Of a stretch of 47,458 nucleotides of DNA, positions 7,614-16,215 are shown piece after piece (position 1 is the stretch's first letter; the number at the start of each line of letters is the position of its first letter). The stretch lies in NCBI GenBank assembly GCA_947447975.1, contig CANFLU010000021.1, positions 1-47,458 on the forward strand, given 5' to 3'. This DNA is from Comamonadaceae bacterium. Its GTDB lineage: Bacteria > Pseudomonadota > Gammaproteobacteria > Burkholderiales > Burkholderiaceae_C. Under the pieces are notes generated by a model that ran no database searches, had not been told where the DNA came from, and was given only the letters and a program-made list of their open reading frames with translations. The translations under genes and the position numbers were made by a program.

Positions 7614-9395
7614 TCATATTGCCGCGCAGGCCTCTTGCAAAAAGCGCAAATCTTCGCCTTGCAGGTGCGGCGCCAGGCGTTCCAGTACGGTGGCGTGGTA
7701 GGCATTGAGGTAGGCAGTTTCTTCCGCGCCTAGTAAGTCTTTACGCACCACACGCGTGTCTATGGGGCACAGCGTAAGCGCTTCAAAGCGGTAAAACTTG
7801 CCGTGTTCGGTGGCGGTATGGTCTTGGCACAGCAAAATATTTTCAATGCGAATGCCATAGCGACCGGGCAGGTACACGCCGGGCTCATTGGTGACTACCA
7901 TGCCCGGCACAATGGCCTGGTCGATCAGGCCGGTGCTGATGCTGTGCGGGCCTTCGTGCACATTGTTGAAATAGCCCACACCGTGCCCGGTACCGCAGGC
8001 GTAGTTCACGCCTTCGTTCCATAGCGCCTGTCGCGCCAGCACGTCGAGTTGCAGGCCGCGCGTGCCGTGCAGAAAAATAGCAGCGGACAAGCGCAGCATG
8101 CCTTTGAGCACCAGGGTGAAATGGCGCGCTTGGTCCTCGCTCACCGGGCCGCACACGAACGTGCGGGTTATGTCGGTCGTGCCGTCGTCGTACTGGCCGC
8201 CTGAGTCCAGCAGAAAAAACCCTTCGGCTTGGACCGCTGTGTCTACGCCGTCTTTCAAGCCGTAATGCATCATGGCCGCGTTGGGCCCATAGGCGGGTAT
8301 GGAAGTGAAACTCAGGCCACGAAATAAATCGAGCTTCGCGCGCTCGCCGTCGATGCGGTCAGACACGATGCGCTCGGTCAGTTGGCCGCTGCCCACGTGT
8401 TCGTAAAACCAACGTAAAAAGCGCACCATGGCCACGCCGTCGCGCACAAAACAGTTTTTCCAGTGGCTGATTTCGCTGGTATTTTTCAACGCTTTGAGCA
8501 GTACCGAAGGGGCGCGCTTTTCCAGCAATGTGCAGCCTTGCACGCGCAAGGTGGCAAAGGTCAGCATATTGCTTTGCGCCGGATCCACCAGCACACGCTG
8601 CCCGGCCAATGTGCCTAGGCCGGCAAAGAAACCATCGTAGTCTTGCAGCCCAATGCCTTGTTCGGCAAGGCTGGCGCGCAAGCCAGGGCTAAACCGCGCC
8701 AAATGGGCATACAACACTGCGCGGTCTTCGGTCAGCACCAAATAGGCGTGGAAATAGGGCGAGGTAGGTACATCGCCACCGCGCAGATTGAGCAAGTAGC
8801 CGATGTCGTCCAACGCATTGAGCACATGTGCCTGCGCACCCGCTTTGCGCATTTCGGCGCGCACTTTGTTTAGCTTGTGTGCAGCGCTCTCGCCTGCATA
8901 TTCCAGCGCATGTGCAAACACCGGCTCCATCGGAAAGCCGGGCCGGTCCGTCCAGACGGCATCGACGACATCATGTTCGGTGATGAGGCTGATATTTTTG
9001 GATTGAAGCGTTCCTTCTATATCGGCCATGGCCTTGACCATCATGGTCGCGCCGTAAAAGCCCAGGCGTGCCCGCGGCGCCAAGGTTTCGGCCAACCACT
9101 GGTTCCAGGGCAGCACATCGGGCTTGCCCAAATACACAATCTGTATGTCCGTGCCCGCTAATTCTTGTTCGGCCTGCAACCAGTAACGCCCGTCTGCCCA
9201 GATATAGGCGCTGTCTTTGAGCACCACCATGGTCGATACCGAGGCGGTGAAACCAGACATGTATTCCCGCACTTTCCAGCGCAGCGGCATGTACTCCGAG
9301 TTGTGCGGGTCGGAGGAGGGCAGCACCCAAGCGTCGAGCTGGTATTTTTCCATTTCGGCGCGCAATGCAGCCAGGCGGTGGGTGATCAGGTTCAT
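7614..9395 (-). CDS. Aminopeptidase P family protein (Xaa-Pro aminopeptidase, long form)
   Basis: About 593 residues with the three-domain layout of long aminopeptidase P: two creatinase-like N-terminal domains and a C-terminal pita-bread metallopeptidase domain. The five metal ligands are visible: two Asp in LLDSGGQYDDGTTDITRT, His in GTGHGVGYFNNVHEGPH, Glu in VTNEPGVY and Glu in GIRIENILL. It removes an N-terminal residue that precedes proline, normally with two Mn2+, in the cytoplasm. I chose ATG 9395 (MNLITHRLAALRAEM), matching the family start; the frame extends 33 codons further with no family-like sequence. It is the last of four minus-strand genes, 123 bp after bciA. It converges on the serine hydrolase; a bulged GC-rich hairpin near 7491-7522 lies between them. 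Confidence 0.92.
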   Translation of the reverse strand: MNLITHRLAALRAEMEKYQLDAWVLPSSDPHNSEYMPLRWKVREYMSGFTASVSTMVVLKDSAYIWADGRYWLQAEQELAGTDIQIVYLGKPDVLPWNQWLAETLAPRARLGFYGATMMVKAMADIEGTLQSKNISLITEHDVVDAVWTDRPGFPMEPVFAHALEYAGESAAHKLNKVRAEMRKAGAQAHVLNALDDIGYLLNLRGGDVPTSPYFHAYLVLTEDRAVLYAHLARFSPGLRASLAEQGIGLQDYDGFFAGLGTLAGQRVLVDPAQSNMLTFATLRVQGCTLLEKRAPSVLLKALKNTSEISHWKNCFVRDGVAMVRFLRWFYEHVGSGQLTERIVSDRIDGERAKLDLFRGLSFTSIPAYGPNAAMMHYGLKDGVDTAVQAEGFFLLDSGGQYDDGTTDITRTFVCGPVSEDQARHFTLVLKGMLRLSAAIFLHGTRGLQLDVLARQALWNEGVNYACGTGHGVGYFNNVHEGPHSISTGLIDQAIVPGMVVTNEPGVYLPGRYGIRIENILLCQDHTATEHGKFYRFEALTLCPIDTRVVRKDLLGAEETAYLNAYHATVLERLAPHLQGEDLRFLQEACAAI

Positions 9396-9518
9396 GGTAA
9401 TGGGCTGTAAAAGTCGATGTCTAGGGATTGCCAAGTCGTAATGCGCGTCCTGATGAAGCTTTTTTTCCATGGAGCGCTTGGCAGTAAATCTCACAGAACT
9501 TAGGCACAGTGCCCCGCC

Positions 9519-10520
9519 TCAAAAAACCGCGTGGTCGCCACGCTCCAGGGATGCGCCTTCGCGCACCAGTGTCGCATAGCAGTCCCAGAGTGTTTGCTTG
9601 CCAGTAGAAGGCGTGGCATCGGCATCGTAGCGGCTCGTCTGCGCGTCCCAGACCAGCATGGATTCGGTGGCGTAGTAGCGACCAATGCGCGCGAACTCGG
9701 CCTTGTCCGCCAAGGGCGGGATGATGCGACCCAGCAGTGCCAATGCGCCGATGATGGCATCCATCATGCCCACCGGCACATGGGTATAGCGCGGTGGCTT
9801 GCCTAGCAAGGCAAACAACTTTTCGCCTTGCTGCAGCGGCGTGATGGCAGGCCCCGGCCCGCCGATGGGCAAGATGCGGTTGTGGCAGTTGCTGTCGCTA
9901 AGGCAATGTGCCAGATAGTCGCCGAGGTCTTCGTCGCTAATCGGTTTGCAGGCGGTCAACTGGCCATCGCCAAAAAGCAAAAACGGTTTGCCTTTGCGCA
10001 CCCGCTCGATTTGCCCGCACAGCGACTTAAAAAACGCGGTGGGCCGCACGATGGAGTAGCGCATGCCCGATTGCACCAGCGCCGCTTCAAAAGCCAGCTT
10101 GGCACGCTGAAACGGCAGCAGCGGTTTTTGTACGCAGATAGCCGAAAGCAATACAAAGTGCTGCACGCCCGCCTCTTGCGCTGCCTGCAGCGCATGCAGG
10201 TGAGCCTGGTGGTCAATTGCCCAGGCGTCTTGAGGGCTGCCGGTGCGCGAGGCCAGGCAGGAAACCAGTGCATCAAAGCGCTCGCCAGCAAAGCCGTCGC
10301 GGCGCAGGGATTGCAGGTCGGTGGCCTCGCCAGTGCGCAACAGTACGCCGGGTAAGCGCGCTTGCCAGTCCTGCATTGGCTGCTTGCCGCCTGCGCCTGC
10401 CCGCGGCCGTATCAGGCAAACCACTTGGTGGCCTTGGCGCAGCAAGGCGCGCACCGTGGCTTGGCCGATGGTGCCGGTGGCGCCCAGCACCAATACACGT
10501 TGAGGATTGGGGGAGCTCAA
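9519..10520 (-). CDS. bciA: 3,8-divinyl (proto)chlorophyllide 8-vinyl reductase, BciA/DVR type
   Basis: A 333-residue short-chain-dehydrogenase-fold protein. The Rossmann motif GATGTIGQATVRALL is at the N-terminus. The segments VSCLASRTGSPQDAW, HFVLLSAICVQKPLLPFQ, YSIVRPTAFFKSLCGQ, LTACKPISDEDL, LPIGGPGPAITPLQQGE and IGRYYATESM match plant DVR and bacterial BciA closely. The enzyme reduces the C8 vinyl group of divinyl chlorophyllide with NADPH, a step in (bacterio)chlorophyll synthesis. The start is TTG 10520, 48 bp after the cupin gene; no in-frame ATG or GTG is better and the Shine-Dalgarno is weak. No other pigment gene lies in the window, so this copy sits apart from any photosynthesis cluster. 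Confidence 0.88.
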   Translation of the reverse strand: MSSPNPQRVLVLGATGTIGQATVRALLRQGHQVVCLIRPRAGAGGKQPMQDWQARLPGVLLRTGEATDLQSLRRDGFAGERFDALVSCLASRTGSPQDAWAIDHQAHLHALQAAQEAGVQHFVLLSAICVQKPLLPFQRAKLAFEAALVQSGMRYSIVRPTAFFKSLCGQIERVRKGKPFLLFGDGQLTACKPISDEDLGDYLAHCLSDSNCHNRILPIGGPGPAITPLQQGEKLFALLGKPPRYTHVPVGMMDAIIGALALLGRIIPPLADKAEFARIGRYYATESMLVWDAQTSRYDADATPSTGKQTLWDCYATLVREGASLERGDHAVF

Positions 10521-10568
10521 AGCACGTGGTCTTTCAAAAGAAGTGCTCGGTGCGCCACCTTGCCGCGC

Positions 10569-10844
10569 TCAATTCGCCCGCGCCACCCACACGGTGGCGC
10601 CTTGTGGGCCATAGCGCTCGGCATGGGGCACATCGCGCGCCAGCCGAAACCCTTCGCCCGCAGCGATATGGCGTGTGCTGCCATCGACCGTTAACCAGAA
10701 CTCGCCACGCACTACCTGCGCGCTGACCGCAAAGGCGTGGGTATGGCTCGCAAGCTCTAGGTCGGGCGCCCATTCGCGCACCAAAATTTCGTCGAAGCCT
10801 TCGTCCATGGCTTGGGCGGTGAAGCTTTCTAGACTGGGTTCCAT
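10569..10844 (-). CDS. Small single-domain cupin protein
   Basis: A 91-residue cupin barrel. Motif 1 is recognisable in SHTHAFAVSAQVVRGEFWLTVDG and motif 2 in IAAGEGFRLARDVPHAERYG. The two His of SHTH and the His of VPHAE are likely metal ligands. ATG 10844 was chosen over TTG 10862 because AGGAGA sits eight bases upstream of it. It lies between chaA (70 bp) and bciA (48 bp) on the same strand, so the three may be co-transcribed. Small cupins may be enzymes, sensors or metabolite binders, and nothing here decides which. Confidence 0.8.
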   Translation of the reverse strand: MEPSLESFTAQAMDEGFDEILVREWAPDLELASHTHAFAVSAQVVRGEFWLTVDGSTRHIAAGEGFRLARDVPHAERYGPQGATVWVARAN

Positions 10845-10914
10845 GTGGCAATCTCCTGGCAAGGTTGCTGATGCTAGCGGCCTTGGCGCGCACTGTCGCG
10901 GGCCGTGCGCATTG

Positions 10915-12000
10915 TCATGGCACCAGGGTCAGAAATAGAAAGCTGGCAAACAAGACCAGGTGGATCGCGCCTTGCATCACATTGGTCCGTCCTGAGCCCA
11001 GGGTGATGCTGCCCACCAGAAAGGTCAGCGCCAGCAGCACCACGTCCTTGGTCTCTAGGCCCAGCGTCAGGGGCAGGTGCAGTAGCACGCAGGCCAGTAC
11101 TACCAAGGGAATCGTCAGGCCAATACTGGCCAGGGCCGAACCGATGGCCAGGTTCATGCTGGTTTGCAGCCGGTCGGCGCGCGCCGCGCGGATGGCGGCC
11201 CAGGTTTCGGGCATCAACACAATCAGCGCAATCACGATACCGACCACCGGTGCAGGTGCGCGGTAGGCTTTCACTACACCTTCAATCGACGGCGAGAGCA
11301 ATTTGGCAAAGCCGACTACGCACACCAGTGATAGCAGTAAGAAAAAAAAGCTGATGCGTGACTTCGTCAGGCCGGGTGGCTGCGCATGCACCGATTCATC
11401 GCCCGCGCTTTCCATAGGCAAAAAATAATCGCGATGCCGTATGGTCTGGATAAACACAAACACCAGCCACAAGGCCAGCGAGGACAGCGCGACGAAAATC
11501 AATTGCGAATCGGTGTAAGTACCCTCGGACGAACTGATGGTGTACAGCGGCATGACCAGCACCATCACTGACAGCGTCGCCAGGGCGGCAAAGCCCGAGC
11601 CCGTGCCTTCGATGCGGAACAGTTGCTCTTTATGGTGCAAGCCGCCCAGCAACAGGCAAATGCCGACCACGCCGTTGCACGCAATCATCACCGCCGAATA
11701 AATCGTATCGCGCGGCAGTGTGGCGCTGGCTTTGTTGGCAGCGAGCATCATGGACAGCACCAGGGCCGTCTCAATGACCGTGACCGCCAGCGCCAGCACC
11801 AGCGTTCCAAAGGGTTCGCCCAGCCGGTGGGCAATCACTTCGGCATGGTGCACAGAGGCAATCACGGCCAGCAACAATGCCAACACCAGCCATAGGGCTT
11901 GCAGGCCTGGCAGCGACGCCCCCATCACGCCATACAAAGCCAGTGCGCTGGCGATGGGAATGATGACCGGCCACTGTTTCAAAATATCTTTGTAGTCCAT
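10915..12000 (-). CDS. chaA: Calcium/sodium:proton antiporter, ChaA type
   Basis: A membrane protein of about 361 residues with some eleven hydrophobic segments and the CaCA-superfamily repeat. The first repeat carries SVHHAEVIAHRLGEPFGTLVLALAVTVIETALV with the acidic ion-binding residues; the second is LMPETWAAIRAARADRLQTSMNLAIGSALASIGLTIPL. ChaA exports Ca2+ or Na+ in exchange for protons. I chose ATG 12000 (MDYKDILKQWP) because the 23 codons of the longer frame (ATG 12069) do not look like family sequence. A short hydrophilic loop (about residues 205-225) separates the two halves. It is divergent from the EamA gene. Confidence 0.9.
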   Translation of the reverse strand: MDYKDILKQWPVIIPIASALALYGVMGASLPGLQALWLVLALLLAVIASVHHAEVIAHRLGEPFGTLVLALAVTVIETALVLSMMLAANKASATLPRDTIYSAVMIACNGVVGICLLLGGLHHKEQLFRIEGTGSGFAALATLSVMVLVMPLYTISSSEGTYTDSQLIFVALSSLALWLVFVFIQTIRHRDYFLPMESAGDESVHAQPPGLTKSRISFFFLLLSLVCVVGFAKLLSPSIEGVVKAYRAPAPVVGIVIALIVLMPETWAAIRAARADRLQTSMNLAIGSALASIGLTIPLVVLACVLLHLPLTLGLETKDVVLLALTFLVGSITLGSGRTNVMQGAIHLVLFASFLFLTLVP

Positions 12001-12112
12001 ACGACGATTGTGCCTTGTGCTGTTTTCGAAGATTGTCCCGCCTGGGGTGGCGGTTATCCATGTACCCAAGCAATAGCCATAAATATTTGTCCGCCCAAAC
12101 AGGAAGAAGTCT

Positions 12113-12253
12113 ATGCGCTATCGACTAAGGCCTATAGGACTGGTGGCGACCCTGCGGACTGCTCAAGCACAATCCTGGGGTGCACGCAGACACGGGTGCG
12201 CACAATTCCTTGTGGCCCACATTCCAACCAAAGCGCTCAACGCACCAAAATAA
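12113..12253 (+). CDS. Possible 46-residue leader ORF overlapping the EamA start
   Basis: ATG 12113 is preceded by AGGAAG, and the frame runs 46 codons (MRYRLRPIGLVATLRTAQ...) to TAA 12251-12253, whose last A is the first base of the EamA ATG (TAATG). The EamA start has no Shine-Dalgarno of its own, so coupling through this ORF would explain how it is translated. The peptide is basic and has no recognised domain. It could be a coupling leader, or the 5' segment could be untranslated. Confidence 0.4.
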   Translation: MRYRLRPIGLVATLRTAQAQSWGARRHGCAQFLVAHIPTKALNAPK

Positions 12254-13182
12254 TGTCCTCCAACGCTATTTCGCCTACCGCATGGGCCGCCAATGGCGTG
12301 TGCATGCTGTCCATGCTGGTCTGGGCTATGGGTCTGCCCGCTGCCAGTTTGTTGCTCGGTACGGTACCGCCGCTGCCGCTGACGGCTGCGCGTATGCTCA
12401 TGGCGGCCGCTTGCTTGTTGCCGTTTTGGTGGCTGCTCGAAGGTGGGGATGCGCTGCGTAAGGCGCCATGGTGGCGGGGCATCCGTGTAGGCGGCTCCAC
12501 CATCGGCCTGGGCGCATTTTTGTTGGTTGTCGGCCAGGGCATGACTGATGCCGTCACCGTGGCGATTATTTCGGCTTCGATGCCGGTGGTGGGCATTGCG
12601 ATCGAAGTCATGCTCGACGGTCGCCAGCTCAGCCGGGGTTTGGTACTCGGGGTGGCGCTCAGCTTGCTCGGTGGTGTGATGGCGCTCGATGGCGGTAGTC
12701 AGCAGCTCGCCTTGGGTCTAGGCGCACTCATGAGTTTTGCATCGGTGCTGGTCTATACCCTGGGTTCACGTTTGACAGTGACTTCCTTTCCGGACCTCAG
12801 CCCCTTGGGGCGTACCACCGTGACGCTGACGGGTGCGGCGGTAGTGACCACCGTGGCGGCATGCGTTGCGGCATTGGCGGGTGCGCCGCCGCCACAATGG
12901 GAGGCCTTGGGTTGGCGAGAGTTGGGCGCCCTGGCTATTTTCGCGATTGGTGGTCTGGCCATCAGCCAAGTCCTGTGGATACGCTCGGTAGGGCATTTGG
13001 GAATTGCCCTGTCCTCGCTGCACATCAATGCCACCCCTTTTTATGTGATGCTGATTTTGTTTGGCTTGGGTGGGGCATGGAACTGGAACCAGGCCGGTGC
13101 AGCCGTGCTGGTCGGCCTGGGCGTATTTATCGCGCAGGGGGTGTTTTTCAAAAGATCAGCTGAACCGCGCCTTGAGCGCTAA
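12253..13182 (+). CDS. EamA/DMT-family transporter
   Basis: A 309-residue integral membrane protein with ten hydrophobic segments in two five-helix EamA repeats (the first about residues 10-140, the second about 150-300; PPLPLTAARMLMAAACLLPF, then VGHLGIALSSLHINATPFYV). The family exports amino acids, metabolites or drugs; the substrate here is unknown. A longer frame opens at 11899 but the extra 118 codons overlap chaA and have no transmembrane pattern. ATG 12253 overlaps the stop of the small ORF upstream. It converges on the M16 gene, with a hairpin between the stops. Confidence 0.88.
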   Translation: MSSNAISPTAWAANGVCMLSMLVWAMGLPAASLLLGTVPPLPLTAARMLMAAACLLPFWWLLEGGDALRKAPWWRGIRVGGSTIGLGAFLLVVGQGMTDAVTVAIISASMPVVGIAIEVMLDGRQLSRGLVLGVALSLLGGVMALDGGSQQLALGLGALMSFASVLVYTLGSRLTVTSFPDLSPLGRTTVTLTGAAVVTTVAACVAALAGAPPPQWEALGWRELGALAIFAIGGLAISQVLWIRSVGHLGIALSSLHINATPFYVMLILFGLGGAWNWNQAGAAVLVGLGVFIAQGVFFKRSAEPRLER

Positions 13183-13199
13183 GCGGCTTGCCATGCCGG

Positions 13200-13223
13200 C
13201 TCGCCGCCACGCGTGGCAGCGAG
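13200..13223. terminator. GC-rich hairpin between convergent genes
   Basis: CTCGC-C-GCCAC (13200-13210) pairs with GTGGC-A-GCGAG (13213-13223), a near-perfect palindrome with one mismatched pair, between the EamA stop (13182) and the M16 stop (13236). Its place suggests a shared bidirectional terminator, but no T-run follows on either strand. Confidence 0.35.
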
Positions 13224-13235
13224 GCAGATAACGGC

Positions 13236-15989
13236 TTATTGCGCCGGCGCCTTCGCGGCCCCCGCGAAATCGCCCGCATGGACATGTACCAAACGGCTCC
13301 AATCCAGGTATTTGCGAATCGCCGTATTGACTTCATCGAGGCTGGTGGCTTCGATTGTGGCTAAACGCTGCGCGGTGTACTCCATCGTACGGCCGGTCGT
13401 TAGCTGACCCAACAGGGTGCCGCTTAGAGCGCCGTCTTGGGCAAGCGAAATTTTCGTCTCCTCTAGCATCGATCTTTTTGCGTCGGCCAACTCTTGGGCC
13501 GTCACGCCATCGCGTACGAAGCGCTCAGTTTCTTCCCGGACGGCAGTTTGCAAACGCGTCAGATTTTGCGGCGCATGGATAGCGAACAGCATCAAATCGG
13601 CTACCGGTTCAAAACTACTGGCCGACAAGCGACTTCCAGCGGAATAACTGATGCCCTCTTTTTGCCGCAGACGTTCTTCTAATCGGTTGTTGGAGCCACC
13701 ACCTAGTACGCGGTTGCCCAGGGCCAGGGCGATGTAGTCGGGTGCGTCGTCACGCAAGCTCAGAGGCAGCGTTGCGCAATACATGGCGTTGGGCTTGTCC
13801 GGTGCTGCGAGCAGCAGGCTTGCAGGGCTGGCGCTGTAGGTATTTTTTGTCAAACGGGTATAGGGCTTGGGGCTACGCCAGTCGCCCCACAGGGCTTGGC
13901 TTTGGGTTTGCACCGCAGCAGCATCAAAGTCGCCCACCATGGCCAACTTGGCGTGGCTGGCACCGTAAAACGCTTTGTAGAAACTTTGCACCTCCTGCAC
14001 GTTCGCCGCACGCAAATTGACCAGAATTTCATCAAAGCTCAAGACCTTGCGCACATCGCCTGCAGGGTAGTTGTCCAGCGCTTTGCGCAGGGCAAGCAAG
14101 GCCATGGCCTGCGGGTCACTGCGTTGGGACTCAATCTGCGTGATGCGTTCTTTGCGTAGCAGCTCAAACTCTCCCGGCAGCAACATGGGCGCACGTGCGA
14201 TGTCACGCACAATGTCCAGCACTTGCGGCAAGTGCTGGCGCACCGTTTCAAAGTTGATGTTCACGTAGGAGCCGCCACCATCGACACTGACCTTGGCCTT
14301 GAGTTCATCTAAGCGGCTGCTCAATGCTGCGCGGCTAAGCGTACCGGCCCCGCGCATGAGCATGCGCGCGGTCAGGGCCGCGATGGTGGCTTGGCCTTGT
14401 AGTGACTGCGCGTCGCCAAAGTCTAGTTGTAGTTGACCATTGACCGTTTGGCCCCGCGTGGTCTTGGACAGCAATGCCAGTTGCATGCCACCGGACAGTG
14501 TGCTGCGTAATGTACGCTTACCGATATTGGCAGGGCTGGCATCAAAATTTTCACCCGCATTTACCGCTTTTCGGCCCTGGTAGTTGGCCAGCAGCGCCGC
14601 TACATCTACAGGATCGGGTATCAGGCTGCGCTCGGGTGTGGCGGTGGGGATGAACTGTCCAAACGTGCGATTGCTCTCTTTGAAATAGTTTTCGGCGGCT
14701 GCTTGCACTTGTTGCACGGTCAGCGCCTCCAACCGGTCGCGCTCCAAAAAGAACAGGCGCCAGTCGCCGCGGGCGGCGCTTTCGGACAAGCGCATGGCCA
14801 GGCGCTGTGGGTCGTTCAAGGTATCGTTAAAGCCCACCATTAAACTGGTCTTGGCGCGCTGCAACTCCGCCTCGCTTACCGGCTGGGCTTTCATGTTTTC
14901 CAAAGCAGCTTGCAGGCCGCTACGCAAGTCCGATATGGATTGCTCTTTCCCCAGCTCTGCCAAAAACATGATGTAACCAGGTTCTGTCAGCATAAAGTTC
15001 CAGGACGCTATCGACACCGCTTTGTTTTTTTCAACCAATTCTTTGTGCAGGCGCCCGTTGGGCGTATCGCCCAATATGTCGGACAGTGCTTCCAGCGCTA
15101 CTGCATCAGGGTGGCTGGCCGCTGCGGTGTGGTAAAGCGCTGCGGCCAGTTGCGTATCACCTACCCGCTTGACACTGACTTCACGTGCACCTTGCTGTAC
15201 CGGGTCGCGGGTGTAAGTGACCGGTAGGCTGCGGGTTGGTTTGGGTAGGACGCCGAATTTGCGCTCCACCAAGGCCAGGGTTTTAGCCACGTCGAGCTTG
15301 CCGGTAATGATGAGAACGGCATTGTCTGGCTGATAGTACTGGCGGTAAAACGCTTGCAGGTTTTCAATCCGTACATTCTCGACATCGCTGCGCGCACCTA
15401 TGGTGGACTTGCCATAGTTGTGCCAGTCGTAAGCCGTCGCGGCCATGTATTTCCAAAGCGTGCGGCGCGGGTCGTTCTCGCCCATTTCCATTTCATTGCG
15501 TACTACCGAAAACTCGGTTTCCAAATCTTTGCGCGCGATGTGGCTATTGACCATGCGGTCGGCTTCCATCTCCAGTACCCACTGCAAATTGTCGTCGTTG
15601 GCGGCAAAGGTTTCGAAGTAATTGGTGCGGTCGTAGGAGGTAGTGCCGTTAAAACGCATGCCGCGTTTGCCCAGCTCTTGCATGATGTTGCCGCGCGAGG
15701 GCGTGCCCTTAAATACCAGGTGCTCCAGCAAATGTGCCATGCCCGTTTCGCCATAGTTTTCATGCCGGCTGCCCACCAGATAGGTGATGTTTACCGTGGT
15801 CGTCGGCTTGCTCGCGTCCGGTGCCAGTAGCACACGCAACCCATTGCTTAGGCGGTACTCCGTGACGCCCTCGACCTGGGTATACATCGCGCTCGGCGTG
15901 CTGGCCTGGGCCTGCGCGTGTGGCAGACACCCTATGGTCGCGAGGACCAGGACCAGGGACATAGTAAAGGCATTGCCGAGAAGACGCAT
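13236..15989 (-). CDS. M16-family zinc metallopeptidase, two-domain, exported (paralogue A)
   Basis: A 917-residue protein with a signal peptide (about residues 1-28, LVLVLATIGCLPHAQAQA) followed by two M16 halves. The first has the inverted zinc motif HLLEH (86-90) and the third ligand Glu166 in SVVRNEME, 76 residues downstream as the family requires. The second half lacks the motif and should be the non-catalytic partner domain. M16 proteases of this kind close like a clamshell around peptides and degrade or process them, here in the periplasm. The start is supported by AAGGAA upstream of ATG 15989. It is divergent from the RND adaptor gene and paralogous to the gene at 25236-28022: a block of 42 residues around the zinc motif is identical in the two. 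Confidence 0.92.
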   Translation of the reverse strand: MRLLGNAFTMSLVLVLATIGCLPHAQAQASTPSAMYTQVEGVTEYRLSNGLRVLLAPDASKPTTTVNITYLVGSRHENYGETGMAHLLEHLVFKGTPSRGNIMQELGKRGMRFNGTTSYDRTNYFETFAANDDNLQWVLEMEADRMVNSHIARKDLETEFSVVRNEMEMGENDPRRTLWKYMAATAYDWHNYGKSTIGARSDVENVRIENLQAFYRQYYQPDNAVLIITGKLDVAKTLALVERKFGVLPKPTRSLPVTYTRDPVQQGAREVSVKRVGDTQLAAALYHTAAASHPDAVALEALSDILGDTPNGRLHKELVEKNKAVSIASWNFMLTEPGYIMFLAELGKEQSISDLRSGLQAALENMKAQPVSEAELQRAKTSLMVGFNDTLNDPQRLAMRLSESAARGDWRLFFLERDRLEALTVQQVQAAAENYFKESNRTFGQFIPTATPERSLIPDPVDVAALLANYQGRKAVNAGENFDASPANIGKRTLRSTLSGGMQLALLSKTTRGQTVNGQLQLDFGDAQSLQGQATIAALTARMLMRGAGTLSRAALSSRLDELKAKVSVDGGGSYVNINFETVRQHLPQVLDIVRDIARAPMLLPGEFELLRKERITQIESQRSDPQAMALLALRKALDNYPAGDVRKVLSFDEILVNLRAANVQEVQSFYKAFYGASHAKLAMVGDFDAAAVQTQSQALWGDWRSPKPYTRLTKNTYSASPASLLLAAPDKPNAMYCATLPLSLRDDAPDYIALALGNRVLGGGSNNRLEERLRQKEGISYSAGSRLSASSFEPVADLMLFAIHAPQNLTRLQTAVREETERFVRDGVTAQELADAKRSMLEETKISLAQDGALSGTLLGQLTTGRTMEYTAQRLATIEATSLDEVNTAIRKYLDWSRLVHVHAGDFAGAAKAPAQ

Positions 15990-16215
15990 AGTGATTCCTT
16001 ATTGAGCTGGGGTGCTCGGGACGAAGCGTCGGGATTTTGGCACATAGGTATGGGTAATGCGCATCAAGGCGCTATACACAATGGCTGGCTAGCGGCGCAG
16101 GCTACTACCCTAGAATCCGCTGCACTCTGTATCCGCCGTGCCACGCCTAGCGCCGGTCCGGTACCCCCAACCATCGACAGCTTGCGCGTTGCGCTTTGAG
16201 CTAGCCCCCCCGTTT

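Noticed and set aside
16205..16211. C7 tract just before the RND adaptor start as a phase-variable switch
   Set aside because: It is short, lies outside the coding frame, and nothing else supports slippage control.
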